Assembly (NCBI GenBank): GCA_050246735.1
Contig: JBFWVM010000014.1
Location: 66,861-130,860, forward strand
Length of the DNA stretch: 64,000 bases
Direction: 5' to 3'
DNA from: Taklimakanibacter sp050246735
GTDB lineage: Bacteria; Pseudomonadota; Alphaproteobacteria; Rhizobiales; Aestuariivirgaceae
Made by a program: the position numbers and the translations under genes. This document shows positions 8,893 to 16,287 of this stretch, piece after piece. Below the pieces are notes generated by a model. It made no database searches. It was not told the origin of the DNA and saw only the letters and a program-made list of their open reading frames with translations. Each line of letters begins with the position of its first letter. Position 1 is the stretch's first letter.

Positions 8893-8930
8893 TCTCCGAT
8901 CCTCGCTATGTTGCCCTCGAGGATCGGAGA
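8893..8930 (+). promoter_or_regulatory. Perfect hairpin that covers the ribosome site of the next gene
   Basis: Two perfectly complementary 13-base arms (8893-8905, TCTCCGATCCTCG, and 8918-8930) flank a 12-base loop. The right arm includes GGAG (8926-8929), the only ribosome site candidate before the ATG at 8936. No T-tract follows, so an ordinary terminator for the upstream VWA gene is less likely than a translational control element, though either is possible. Confidence 0.5.
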
Positions 8931-8935
8931 ATCTC

Positions 8936-9805
8936 ATGACTCACTTCATGTGCATGCAGTGCGGAGTACAGTTTGCCGAGAGCGATGCGCCGCCGGCGTC
9001 ATGCCCGATCTGCTCCGATCCGCGGCAATACATCCGCCTGGCCGGGCAGGCGTGGACGACGATCGAGGAGCTCGGCCGCGACCACGAGGTCGTCCTCAGG
9101 GACGAGGACGGCGTGCTCAGCATCGGGATCGAGCCGGCCTTCGCCATCGGCCAGCGCGCCCTTCTGGCGGAGACGCCCGACGGCAACGTGCTGTGGGACT
9201 GCGTGCCCTTGGTCAGCGACGCCGCGGTCGCCGCGCTCGAGGCGCGCGGCAAGGTCAAGGCCATCGCCATCTCGCATCCGCACTTCCATTCGGCGATCGT
9301 CGAGTGGAGCAGGACCCTGGGGGATATCCCGATCTATATCCATGCCGGCAACCGGCAATGGGTCATGCGGCCCGACCCCGCGATCGTCTTCTGGGAAGAG
9401 GAAACGAAAGCGATCCTGCCGGATGTGACGCTGATCCGCTGCGGCGGACATTTCGAAGGATCGTCGGTGTGCCACTGGAAGCGCAGGGACCGGCCGGGAG
9501 TCCTCCTGGCTGGCGATACGGTGCAGGTGGTGATGGACAGGAAGCATGTCAGCTTCATGTACTCCTATCCCAATCTCTGGCCGCTCAATGCCCGCGCGGT
9601 CGAGCGCATCGTCCGAGCTCTGGAGCCGTTCGACTACGGGCAGGTCTACAGCGCCTTCTGGAACATGCGCATCCTCGATGACGGCAAGGGAGCGGTGGCG
9701 CGGTCGGCCGAGCGCTATCTCGCGGCCATCGCGGATCAGGATCAGGGAAACGAAAAAGGCACGGCGATGAGCCGGCGGTCGAGACCCTCGAAGCCCGGCG
9801 TGTAG
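8936..9805 (+). CDS. Zinc-ribbon plus metallo-beta-lactamase-fold protein with altered active site
   Basis: 289 aa. A rubredoxin-like zinc knuckle opens the protein (C6-x2-C9 and C23-x2-C26). A metallo-beta-lactamase fold follows. Its first metal motif, normally HxHxDH, reads H114-P-H116-F-H118-S: the Asp is His and the last His is Ser. Later ligands appear kept (H172 in GGHFEGSS, D194 in LAGDT). The substrate is unknown; hydrolase or redox-related roles are both possible. The ATG at 8936 lies six bases after a perfect hairpin that hides its ribosome site. The 3' end overlaps the convergent DUF2259 gene by 64 nt. Confidence 0.8.
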   Translation: MTHFMCMQCGVQFAESDAPPASCPICSDPRQYIRLAGQAWTTIEELGRDHEVVLRDEDGVLSIGIEPAFAIGQRALLAETPDGNVLWDCVPLVSDAAVAALEARGKVKAIAISHPHFHSAIVEWSRTLGDIPIYIHAGNRQWVMRPDPAIVFWEEETKAILPDVTLIRCGGHFEGSSVCHWKRRDRPGVLLAGDTVQVVMDRKHVSFMYSYPNLWPLNARAVERIVRALEPFDYGQVYSAFWNMRILDDGKGAVARSAERYLAAIADQDQGNEKGTAMSRRSRPSKPGV

Positions 9806-10464
9806 ACGCCGATCAGCGCGACATTGCGGCCGCCGCCGGAAGAGCGATAGGCGATCACATCGGCGACGTCATAGCCGCGCGGGCAGTAGCGCGAGCCGGG
9901 GATGGCGTCGTCCCTGTAGACTTCCTTCGACACGCCACGGTCGTTGTCGGTGACGGTGAGGCTGAAGCCCATCTGCCGGCCGTCTTCGGCATGACAGCCC
10001 GCGGGCGCCGCGAAGGGCACAGGCTCCAGGCTCAGCGTATAGCGACTGGCGGCCTGGCTCGCGCGGCTCATGTAGAAAGGATCGAAGCTCAGGCGATGCC
10101 GGTCGGCCGAAGCCTGGGTCGGCGGCTGCGAGGCGAGGATCCGGCCGGGCTCGACCGTCCTGAATTGCGCGACGAGGGCTTGCGCCGCCCTGGCGGCCCT
10201 GGCGCGCGCGGCGCTGACCGGAGCGCCGTCGTCCTCGACTGTCTCGCGGAAGGGAGAACCCTTCACCCAGCGGTTGACGTCGAGGTCGACGATGAAGATC
10301 TCGGAAAAGGGAAAGCCCGACCCGTCCCGCACGCCATATTGCTCGAAGGCGAAATAGCGTCCGTCAGGAGAGAAACCGACGACGGCGCGCTCGGCATTGT
10401 CGGCTGCCCCGGCGGAAGTTGTGGCGACAATGAGGAAAGCCAGGAGAGCCGGAAGGCGCTGCAT
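9742..10464 (-). CDS. Secreted DUF2259 protein
   Basis: 240 aa with a clear signal peptide (residues 1-20, cleavage after AGA). DUF2259 proteins are exported proteins of unknown function found mostly in alphaproteobacteria. The opening of the mature part, VVGFSPDGRYFAFEQYGVRDGSG, resembles a WD40/TolB-like strand, and two cysteines (in AAPAGCHAEDG and SRYCPRG) could pair in the periplasm. It lies 8 nt downstream of a stand-alone Lrp sensor gene on the same strand, suggesting one transcript. The C-terminal 64 nt overlap the convergent zinc-ribbon gene. Confidence 0.82.
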   Translation of the reverse strand: MQRLPALLAFLIVATTSAGAADNAERAVVGFSPDGRYFAFEQYGVRDGSGFPFSEIFIVDLDVNRWVKGSPFRETVEDDGAPVSAARARAARAAQALVAQFRTVEPGRILASQPPTQASADRHRLSFDPFYMSRASQAASRYTLSLEPVPFAAPAGCHAEDGRQMGFSLTVTDNDRGVSKEVYRDDAIPGSRYCPRGYDVADVIAYRSSGGGRNVALIGVYTPGFEGLDRRLIAVPFSFP

Positions 10465-10472
10465 GACATCCC

Positions 10473-10709
10473 TCAGAACGCGCGGAAGGTTATGATGGTG
10501 TAGGTATCCCTGATTCCTTTGATCTTGTGCAGCCTTTCATTCACGAAATGGCCGATATCGGCCTCAGGCTCGAGATAGAACTTGGCCAGGAGGTCGTAAT
10601 TGCCTGACGTGGAGTAGATCTCAGAGGCGATCTCGGCATCGGCGATGGCCGTCGCCACCTGGTACGCTTTGCCCAGCTCGCATTTAATCTGGACGAAATA
10701 GGCCTTCAT
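10473..10709 (-). CDS. Stand-alone Lrp/AsnC ligand-binding (RAM) domain protein
   Basis: 78 aa. It has only the C-terminal effector domain of Lrp/AsnC regulators: a beta-alpha-beta-beta-alpha-beta fold with the G-N-Y-D-L-L core (TSGNYDLLAKF) and the terminal strand IRDTYTIITF. No helix-turn-helix is present. Such proteins form decamers or hetero-oligomers with full regulators and bind amino acids. A GGGAGA ribosome site precedes the ATG. It is first in a likely two-gene unit with the DUF2259 gene. Ligand unknown. Confidence 0.88.
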   Translation of the reverse strand: MKAYFVQIKCELGKAYQVATAIADAEIASEIYSTSGNYDLLAKFYLEPEADIGHFVNERLHKIKGIRDTYTIITFRAF

Positions 10710-10843
10710 CTGGCTCTCCCTTGATCCTCGGAACGATCCTTCCAGCCGAACGTTGGTCTGGTCAAGATGCCTTGTATCGGTGACGGGCCGATTTTGATCA
10801 CGGGCATCCCGGGTCTCAGCAAAAAGAAAAGGAGGACCTTATC

Positions 10844-11185
10844 GTGTTCAGCATCAAAGCATTGGCCATGGCCACGGCCGTTTCGGCCGGCGTCGTCTTC
10901 GCCATGCCGGTGGCGAGCCAAGCCATGCCGCAGTCTGCACCAGTGAAGGTCGATACCGCGAAGAGCGGCAACGTCGTCGATGTCAGGCACAGGAAGTGGC
11001 ACAAGCGGAAGTGGCGGCACGCCCGCTATTGCCGTTACGACGATGATGATTGGCGCTGCTACAGGCGGCACCGTCATGCCCGTTACTATCACCGCTATCG
11101 GTATTATGACGAGCCCTATTACGGCTATTACAGGCCGTACCGTCATCATGGGCCGGGGATCGGGCTGTACTTCAATATCGACTGA
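10844..11185 (+). CDS. Small basic His/Arg/Tyr-rich secreted protein, copy 1
   Basis: 113 aa, GTG start with AGGAGG eight bases upstream. Residues 1-28 form a signal peptide ending SQA. The mature protein is very basic and aromatic: a middle part rich in K, R, W and H (RHRKWHKRKWRHARYCRY) and a Tyr/His/Pro-rich tail that ends in GPGIGLYFNID. The same layout and ending recur in the gene at 11400. Function is unrecognised; composition suggests a cell-wall, polyphosphate or metal-binding role, which is only inference. A perfect terminator follows the stop. Confidence 0.7.
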   Translation: MFSIKALAMATAVSAGVVFAMPVASQAMPQSAPVKVDTAKSGNVVDVRHRKWHKRKWRHARYCRYDDDDWRCYRRHRHARYYHRYRYYDEPYYGYYRPYRHHGPGIGLYFNID

Positions 11186-11200
11186 CGGACTTCCCGCTCG

Positions 11201-11242
11201 AAAGGCCCGCATGGCAGCCATGCCATGCGGGCCTTTTTCTTT
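11201..11242 (+). terminator. Rho-independent terminator
   Basis: A perfect 16-bp stem (11201-11216 AAAGGCCCGCATGGCA pairs with 11221-11236) with a GCCA loop is followed by TTCTTT. It lies 15 bases after the stop of the first small secreted protein, separating it from its paralogue. Confidence 0.9.
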
Positions 11243-11399
11243 ACTCCGTGAGATATCGACTGAACCCTTGCGGTTTCTTCCGGCCACGGACATCCATGCG
11301 GGTGGGCCGGGAGCGCTTCTGCCTTCGATTGGTCACAAGGCCTCCCTATCCTGACAAGCTTGCAACCGTAGAGGTCTTGTCGAGAGGAGGGACCTTATC

Positions 11400-11783
11400 G
11401 TGCCCAACATCAAATCACTGCTGATGGCCGCCGCCATTTCAGCCGGTGTTGCGCTGGCGATGCCGGCGGCGGGTGAGGCCATGCCCACCGCCGCGCCGGT
11501 GAAAATGCAGGCCGCCACGGACGGCAGCCTGGTTCAGGTCCACTACAAGAAGAAGTGGCGCAAGAAACACTGGCGCAAGAAACACTGGCACAGGAAGCAT
11601 TGGCGCAAGAGCAGGTGGCACGAAAGCCGCAGGTGGCGCCATCATCATCACCGCTGGGCCAGATATTGCGACCCATGGGACGGCTGCTACCCCTATGGCG
11701 GCTACGGCTATCCCTATTATGGCGGATTCTACGGCCCGGGATTCTATGGTCCCGGCATCGGACTGTATTTCCGCATCGACTGA
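11400..11783 (+). CDS. Small basic His/Lys/Trp-rich secreted protein, copy 2
   Basis: 127 aa, GTG start preceded by GAGGAGG; the leader GACCTTATC before the GTG is identical to that of the copy at 10844. Residues 1-28 are a signal peptide (ending GEA). The mature part carries tandem KKHWR-type repeats (KKHWRKKHWHRKHWRKSRWH), a HHHH run, then a Gly/Tyr-rich tail ending GPGIGLYFRID as in copy 1. It is clearly a paralogue with an expanded repeat. Function unrecognised. The convergent ABC binding-protein gene ends 63 nt beyond. Confidence 0.7.
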   Translation: MPNIKSLLMAAAISAGVALAMPAAGEAMPTAAPVKMQAATDGSLVQVHYKKKWRKKHWRKKHWHRKHWRKSRWHESRRWRHHHHRWARYCDPWDGCYPYGGYGYPYYGGFYGPGFYGPGIGLYFRID

Positions 11784-11846
11784 TCCGGCGCTCGGCACCC
11801 GACGGCGGCAACCCGCATGGGCACGCCCTCCGCGGGTTCGCTCATT

Positions 11847-12968
11847 TCAGTATCTGCTCAGCTCGGCATCCTCGGCGAAGTCGCCGTCGTGCCAGCGGTA
11901 CCAGACATATCTCGCATCCCTGACGTCGCCCTTGCGGTCGAGGGAGATCCGGCCGAGGACTGTCTTCAGGGCAGCGCCGCTCCTCAGCCATTCGGCAAGC
12001 TTCCTGTTGTCGGCCGCACCGCCCGCAGCGGCCACCGCCTGAGCATAGGCCTGGACCGCGGCATAGGCGTAGAGGGTCGCCCCCTCGGGATCGTAGCCGG
12101 CAGCCTTGAACCTCGCGACGACCTCGCGCGCCGCATCGAATTTCTGCGGGTCGGGCGCGAAGGTCATGATCGTGCCATCGCCGGCCGCGCCGGCGATGCG
12201 CCAGAAATCGTCGCTGGCGAAGGTGTCGGCGGCGACCATGAGCGCCGGCGAGCCCAGTTCGCGCAATTCGCGCAGGATGAGACCGCCTTCCGCAGGCGAG
12301 CCTCCGACATAGACAACGTCGACCGCCGCCCCGGCGAGGCGCGAGGCGAGGGGGGTGTAATCCTTGCCCCCGGGCGTATAGGCGTCGAGAAACGCCTCCT
12401 TCACTCCGGCGGCGTTCAGCGCGGTCCGGACGGCATCGGCAAGACCTTTGCCATAGACGGTCCCGTCATGGATGATGGCGATCCGCCTGTCCCGGTAGTC
12501 GCGGGCGATGACGTTGCCGGCGGCGACGCCCTGGGCGTCGTCGCGGCCGCAGACGCGCGCCACGTTCCAGCCGCCGTCATCGGTGAATTTCGGATTGGTG
12601 GAGGCGGGCGAGATCTGCAGGATGTCCGCCTGCTCGTAGATCTTCGAAGCCGGGATCGACGCGCCCGAGCAGAAATGCCCGGCGACGAACCTGACGCCGC
12701 GCGCCGCCATGTCGCCGGCGACGGCCGCCGCCTGTTTCGGGTCGCAGGCATCGTCGCCCACGTCCAGCACGAGCTTCTCGCCATCGACGCCGCCCGCGGC
12801 GTTGATGTCGGCGACGGCCAGTTCGGCGCCGCGGCGCAGTTGCTCGCCGAAAGCCGCATATTGGCCGGTCATGGGGCCGACGGTGGCGATCGGGATATCG
12901 GCACGGGCGGCGCCGGCGCCGAGGCAGACGGCAATCGCGGCGAGAAATGATGTGATGCTGTTCCGCAT
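11847..12968 (-). CDS. Branched-chain amino acid ABC transporter substrate-binding protein, copy A
   Basis: 373 aa. Signal peptide 1-23 (AARA), then a Leu/Ile/Val-binding-protein fold starting DIPIATVGPMTGQYAAFGEQ. Two cysteines (DDACDPKQ and GHFCSG) are placed to form the disulfide known in LivJ/LivK. It is the second of two tandem binding proteins at the 3' end of a liv operon and is closely similar to the one at 13051 over the full length. A terminator on the minus strand (13005-13030) lies between the two genes, so expression may be lower or separate. Specificity for Leu/Ile/Val versus other amides cannot be read from sequence. Confidence 0.93.
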   Translation of the reverse strand: MRNSITSFLAAIAVCLGAGAARADIPIATVGPMTGQYAAFGEQLRRGAELAVADINAAGGVDGEKLVLDVGDDACDPKQAAAVAGDMAARGVRFVAGHFCSGASIPASKIYEQADILQISPASTNPKFTDDGGWNVARVCGRDDAQGVAAGNVIARDYRDRRIAIIHDGTVYGKGLADAVRTALNAAGVKEAFLDAYTPGGKDYTPLASRLAGAAVDVVYVGGSPAEGGLILRELRELGSPALMVAADTFASDDFWRIAGAAGDGTIMTFAPDPQKFDAAREVVARFKAAGYDPEGATLYAYAAVQAYAQAVAAAGGAADNRKLAEWLRSGAALKTVLGRISLDRKGDVRDARYVWYRWHDGDFAEDAELSRY

Positions 12969-13000
12969 GAAGCCATCATGCTCCGTCAGCGCGATAAACG

Positions 13001-13030
13001 AAAACGCCCGCGCAGGCGAGTGCGCGGGCG
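13001..13030 (-). terminator. Rho-independent terminator after binding-protein gene B
   Basis: On the minus strand a perfect 10-bp stem (CGCCCGCGCA with its complement, 13005-13030) with a six-base loop is followed by TTTTCGTTT. It closes the liv transcript after the first binding protein and partly isolates the second. Confidence 0.8.
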
Positions 13031-13050
13031 CAGGAGTGTTTGCTCAGGTG

Positions 13051-14169
13051 CTATTGCAGCGACGAATCCTCGGCGTATTTGCCGTCGTGCCACTTGTACC
13101 ACACATATTTCGCGTCCTTGACGTCGCCTTTCTCGTTGAGAGAGATGTCGCCAAGGACGGTCTTGAGCGTGTTGCCGGCACGCAGCCATTCAGCAAGCTT
13201 TTTGTTGTCGTCGGCGCTGCCCACCGCCTTCACCGCCTGTTCATAGGCCTGAACCGCGGCATAGGTGTAGAGCGTGTAGCCTTCCGGATTATAGCCGGAA
13301 GCCTTGAACTTCTCGACGATCTCCTTGGCCGACGGGAACTGCTGCGGATCCGGGGCAAAGGTGAAGATCATGCCTTCGCCGGCCGGTCCGGTGATGCTCC
13401 AGAACTCCTCGGTGTTGAACGCGTCGCCGCCGACCATCAGCGCCTGCGAGCCCTGCTCACGCAGCTGGCGGAGAATGAGGCCGCCTTCCGTGTGATAGCC
13501 GCCGATATAGACCACGTCGACCGCGGCTTCCTTGAGCTTCGACACGAGCGCCGTATAGTCCTTCTCGCCGGCGGTATAGGATTCGTTGATGACCTCCTTC
13601 ACGCCGGCCGCGTTCAGCGACTTGCGCGTCTCGTCCGCCAGGCCTTTGCCATAGGCCGTCTTGTCGTCGATGATGGCGATCTTCTTGTCCTTGAAGTTCT
13701 TGGCCAGGAAGTTGCCGGCGACGACGCCCTGGGCATCGTCGCGTCCGCACATGCGCGCGACGTTCCAGCCGCCTTCTTCGGTGAATTTCGGGTTGGTCGA
13801 GGCGGGCGAGATCTGCAGGACGCCTTCCTCTTCATAAACCGAGGACGCCGGAATCGAGGAGCCGGAGCAGAAGTGGCCGTCGACGAACTTCACGCCCTTG
13901 GACGCCATCTGGTTGGCAACCGCAACGGCCTGTTTCGGGTCGCAGGCGTCGTCGCCCACTTCCAGGACCACTTTCTCGCCATTGATGCCGCCGGCCGCGT
14001 TGAGGTCGGCGACGGCCATCTCGGCGCCCTTTTTCATCTGCTCACCGAAGGCGGCATATTGCCCGGTGATCGGGCCAACCACGGCGATCGTGATGTCGGC
14101 CCAGGCCGTCGTGGCGGCGAGCGCCGTCGCGAAGCCTACGGCCAAGCCCGATAGTACAAGTTTCTTCAT
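13051..14169 (-). CDS. Branched-chain amino acid ABC transporter substrate-binding protein, copy B
   Basis: 372 aa from the ATG at 14169, which has GGGAGA nearby upstream; the open frame continues but without similarity. Signal peptide 1-24 (TTAWA) and mature start DITIAVVGPITGQYAAFGEQ. The Cys pair (DDACDP and GHFCSG), the ligand-loop SPASTNPKF and the hinge SGYNPEGYTLYTYAA match the LIV-binding family and copy A. It follows the DUF6867-type gene by 128 nt, a gap that could carry its own promoter for high binding-protein expression. Confidence 0.95.
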   Translation of the reverse strand: MKKLVLSGLAVGFATALAATTAWADITIAVVGPITGQYAAFGEQMKKGAEMAVADLNAAGGINGEKVVLEVGDDACDPKQAVAVANQMASKGVKFVDGHFCSGSSIPASSVYEEEGVLQISPASTNPKFTEEGGWNVARMCGRDDAQGVVAGNFLAKNFKDKKIAIIDDKTAYGKGLADETRKSLNAAGVKEVINESYTAGEKDYTALVSKLKEAAVDVVYIGGYHTEGGLILRQLREQGSQALMVGGDAFNTEEFWSITGPAGEGMIFTFAPDPQQFPSAKEIVEKFKASGYNPEGYTLYTYAAVQAYEQAVKAVGSADDNKKLAEWLRAGNTLKTVLGDISLNEKGDVKDAKYVWYKWHDGKYAEDSSLQ

Positions 14170-14297
14170 CTGGTTCTCCCTTGGGGTAACGACCTTGATC
14201 GGTCTTTCGGGGGTTGCACACCCCTTGAGCCCATCTTTGCTCAACTGGGTGCGATTGGAAAGGGCCATGCGAACCGGCATTCTCCCTTGATCCAAAT

Positions 14298-14645
14298 TCA
14301 TGGAGCTCCCTTGGCCCGCCAGGAAAAGGGGCTCGAACGCTCGTAAAGCCACGGATACTGGCGGACCATCTGTCTGACCCGGGCCATCCGGTAGCCCAGG
14401 CCGGCGCCGGCCATCAGGACCAGCGTGTCGGTTATAAAGTAATGCAGGCTCAGAAGGTCGCCATCGAACAGAGCATAGTGAAAGAAACGTAAAGCGAGGC
14501 CGAGCGGGACCATATAGAGGAGCGCGGTCTGCCAGGGACGCCATTTGGAGGCGAGCGCCCGGCCGGCCAGGAAGGCGGCACCGCCGCCGATCACGACCGT
14601 CATGATCAGGAAGATCCAGGGATTGTCCTCGACGAAGAGCGACAT
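14298..14645 (-). CDS. Small membrane protein of the liv operon (DUF6867-like)
   Basis: 115 aa from the ATG at 14645. Three membrane segments are visible (about 10-30, 39-57, 70-88), followed by a basic tail YRMARVRQMVRQYPWLYERSS. It lies 11 nt after livF on the same strand, between livF and the binding proteins. Small proteins of this type occur at this place in Hyphomicrobiales liv operons; the DUF name is from memory and moderately sure. The role is unknown, perhaps stabilising the permease. Confidence 0.7.
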   Translation of the reverse strand: MSLFVEDNPWIFLIMTVVIGGGAAFLAGRALASKWRPWQTALLYMVPLGLALRFFHYALFDGDLLSLHYFITDTLVLMAGAGLGYRMARVRQMVRQYPWLYERSSPFSWRAKGAP

Positions 14646-14656
14646 CGTCCGTTTCC

Positions 14657-15382
14657 TCAGTGGGCCCCGCCTTCGAGATAGGCGGCGCGGATTTCCGGGC
14701 TGGCGAGGAGGGCGGAACCCGTCCCCGACATGGTGATGCGGCCGTTCACCATCACATAGGCGCGATGGGCGAGCTTGAGGGCGTGGAAGGCGTTCTGCTC
14801 GACCAGGAAGACGGTCAGGCCCTGGCTGGCGTTGAGCTCGCGAATGACCTGGAAGATCTGCTTCACGATGAGCGGCGCCAGGCCGAGGGACGGCTCGTCG
14901 AGCAGGAGCAGGCGCGGCCGCGCCATCAAGGCCCTGGCGATGGCCAGCATCTGCTGCTCGCCCCCCGACAGCGTGCCGCCGCGCTGGGCCTGGCGCTTTT
15001 CGAGGATCGGAAAGATCTTGAAGGCGCGCTGAAGGTCCTCGTCGAAATGCCGGGGATCGCCGACCGCAGCTCCCATCTGCAGGTTCTCGAGGACCGTCAT
15101 GCGCGGGAAGATGCGCCGGCCCTCCGGCGACTGGGCGATGCCGAGGCGGATGATCTCGTGCGTCGGGCTCCGGGTGATGTCCGTCCCGGCGAACTCGATC
15201 GCGCCGGCGCGGCAGCGCGGCGTGCCGCAGATGGTCATCATCAGGGTCGATTTGCCGGCGCCGTTCGATCCGATCAGGGTGACGATCTCGCCCTCGTTGA
15301 CGTCGAGGTCGATGCCCTTGAGCGCCTGGATCTTGCCGTAAAAAGTCTCGACGCCGCGCACGGTGAGGAGGGGCTTGCTCAT
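14657..15382 (-). CDS. livF: Branched-chain amino acid ABC transporter ATP-binding protein LivF
   Basis: 241 aa. Cytoplasmic ATPase of the LIV importer. Walker A GSNGAGKSTL, signature LSGGEQQMLAIARALM, Walker B LLLLDEPSLGL, and the switch His in FLVEQN-type context (the LivF subfamily has VEQN). Starts MSKPLLTVRGVETFYG. It overlaps livG by 4 nt (ATGA), giving translational coupling. Size is typical for LivF (about 235 aa). Confidence 0.96.
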   Translation of the reverse strand: MSKPLLTVRGVETFYGKIQALKGIDLDVNEGEIVTLIGSNGAGKSTLMMTICGTPRCRAGAIEFAGTDITRSPTHEIIRLGIAQSPEGRRIFPRMTVLENLQMGAAVGDPRHFDEDLQRAFKIFPILEKRQAQRGGTLSGGEQQMLAIARALMARPRLLLLDEPSLGLAPLIVKQIFQVIRELNASQGLTVFLVEQNAFHALKLAHRAYVMVNGRITMSGTGSALLASPEIRAAYLEGGAH

Positions 15383-16287
15383 GAGCGGTCACCCTCGCCG
15401 GGCGGCGTTTCGTGCTCGGCGCGCGCGATCGCCTCGCTCACCAGCTCTTCGGCGGCACGCGGAGCTTCCTCCTCGTCGACGCCGAGATAGGCCCGGATCA
15501 CCGCCGGGTCGACCTTCACCTCGGCCGGCGTGCCGTCGGCGATCTTCTGGCCGTAGTCGAGCACCACCACATGGTCGGATATCTCCATCACCACCTTCAT
15601 GTCGTGCTCGATCAGAAGTATGCCGATGCCCTGGTCCTTGCGGATGGCCAAGAGCAGCCTGTTGAGGTCGTCCGACTCGCGCGGATTGAGACCGGCGGCC
15701 GGCTCGTCGAGGCACAGGAGCTTCGGCCCGGTGCACATGGCGCGGGCGATCTCGAGACGGCGCTGGTCGCCATAGGGAAGGTCGCCCGCCGGGTCGTCGG
15801 CGCGGTCGACGAGATGGATCTTCTCCAGCCAGTATTTGGATTTCTCGACCGCTTCGCGCTCGGCGCGGCGATAGTGGCCGGAGCCGACGATGCCGGCGAC
15901 CGTATAGCCCGAAGCCCTCATCAGCGTGTTGTGCTGGGCGACGACCAGGTTCTCGAGCACGGTCATGCCGGCGAAAAGCCGGATGTTCTGGAAGGTGCGC
16001 GCCACCTTGGCCCGTTGCGAGATGCGGAAATCGTCCATGCGCTCGAGGATGAACTCCTTGCCGTCCTCATGACGCATCACGATCATGCCCTCCGTCGGCT
16101 TGTAGAAGCCGGTGAGGCAGTTGAAGACGGTGGTCTTGCCGGCGCCATTGGGACCGATGAGGGCGGTGATGTCGTTGCGTCCGACGACGAAGGAAAGGTC
16201 GTCGATGGCGACCAGGCCGCCGAAGCGCATGGTGAGATGTTCCACGCGCAGCACCGGATTGTCCTTCCAGCCCGCCATCTCAGCCAT
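15379..16287 (-). CDS. livG: Branched-chain amino acid ABC transporter ATP-binding protein LivG
   Basis: 302 aa, slightly longer than most LivG because of a charged C-terminal tail (EEEAPRAAEELVSEA). Walker A GPNGAGKTT; the signature region reads LPYGDQRRLEIARAM, as in LivG proteins where the classical LSGGQ is altered; Walker B LLCLDEPAAGLNPRE; His switch LIEHDMKVV. The start at 16287 overlaps the end of livM by 8 nt; an internal ATG at 16278 is an alternative. Pairs with LivF to power LivHM. Confidence 0.95.
   Translation of the reverse strand: MAEMAGWKDNPVLRVEHLTMRFGGLVAIDDLSFVVGRNDITALIGPNGAGKTTVFNCLTGFYKPTEGMIVMRHEDGKEFILERMDDFRISQRAKVARTFQNIRLFAGMTVLENLVVAQHNTLMRASGYTVAGIVGSGHYRRAEREAVEKSKYWLEKIHLVDRADDPAGDLPYGDQRRLEIARAMCTGPKLLCLDEPAAGLNPRESDDLNRLLLAIRKDQGIGILLIEHDMKVVMEISDHVVVLDYGQKIADGTPAEVKVDPAVIRAYLGVDEEEAPRAAEELVSEAIARAEHETPPGEGDRS

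Noticed and set aside
11541..11640. Short tandem repeats suggestive of a CRISPR array
   Set aside because: The repeats are in-frame codons for KKHWR-type motifs in a secreted protein and have no spacers of constant length.
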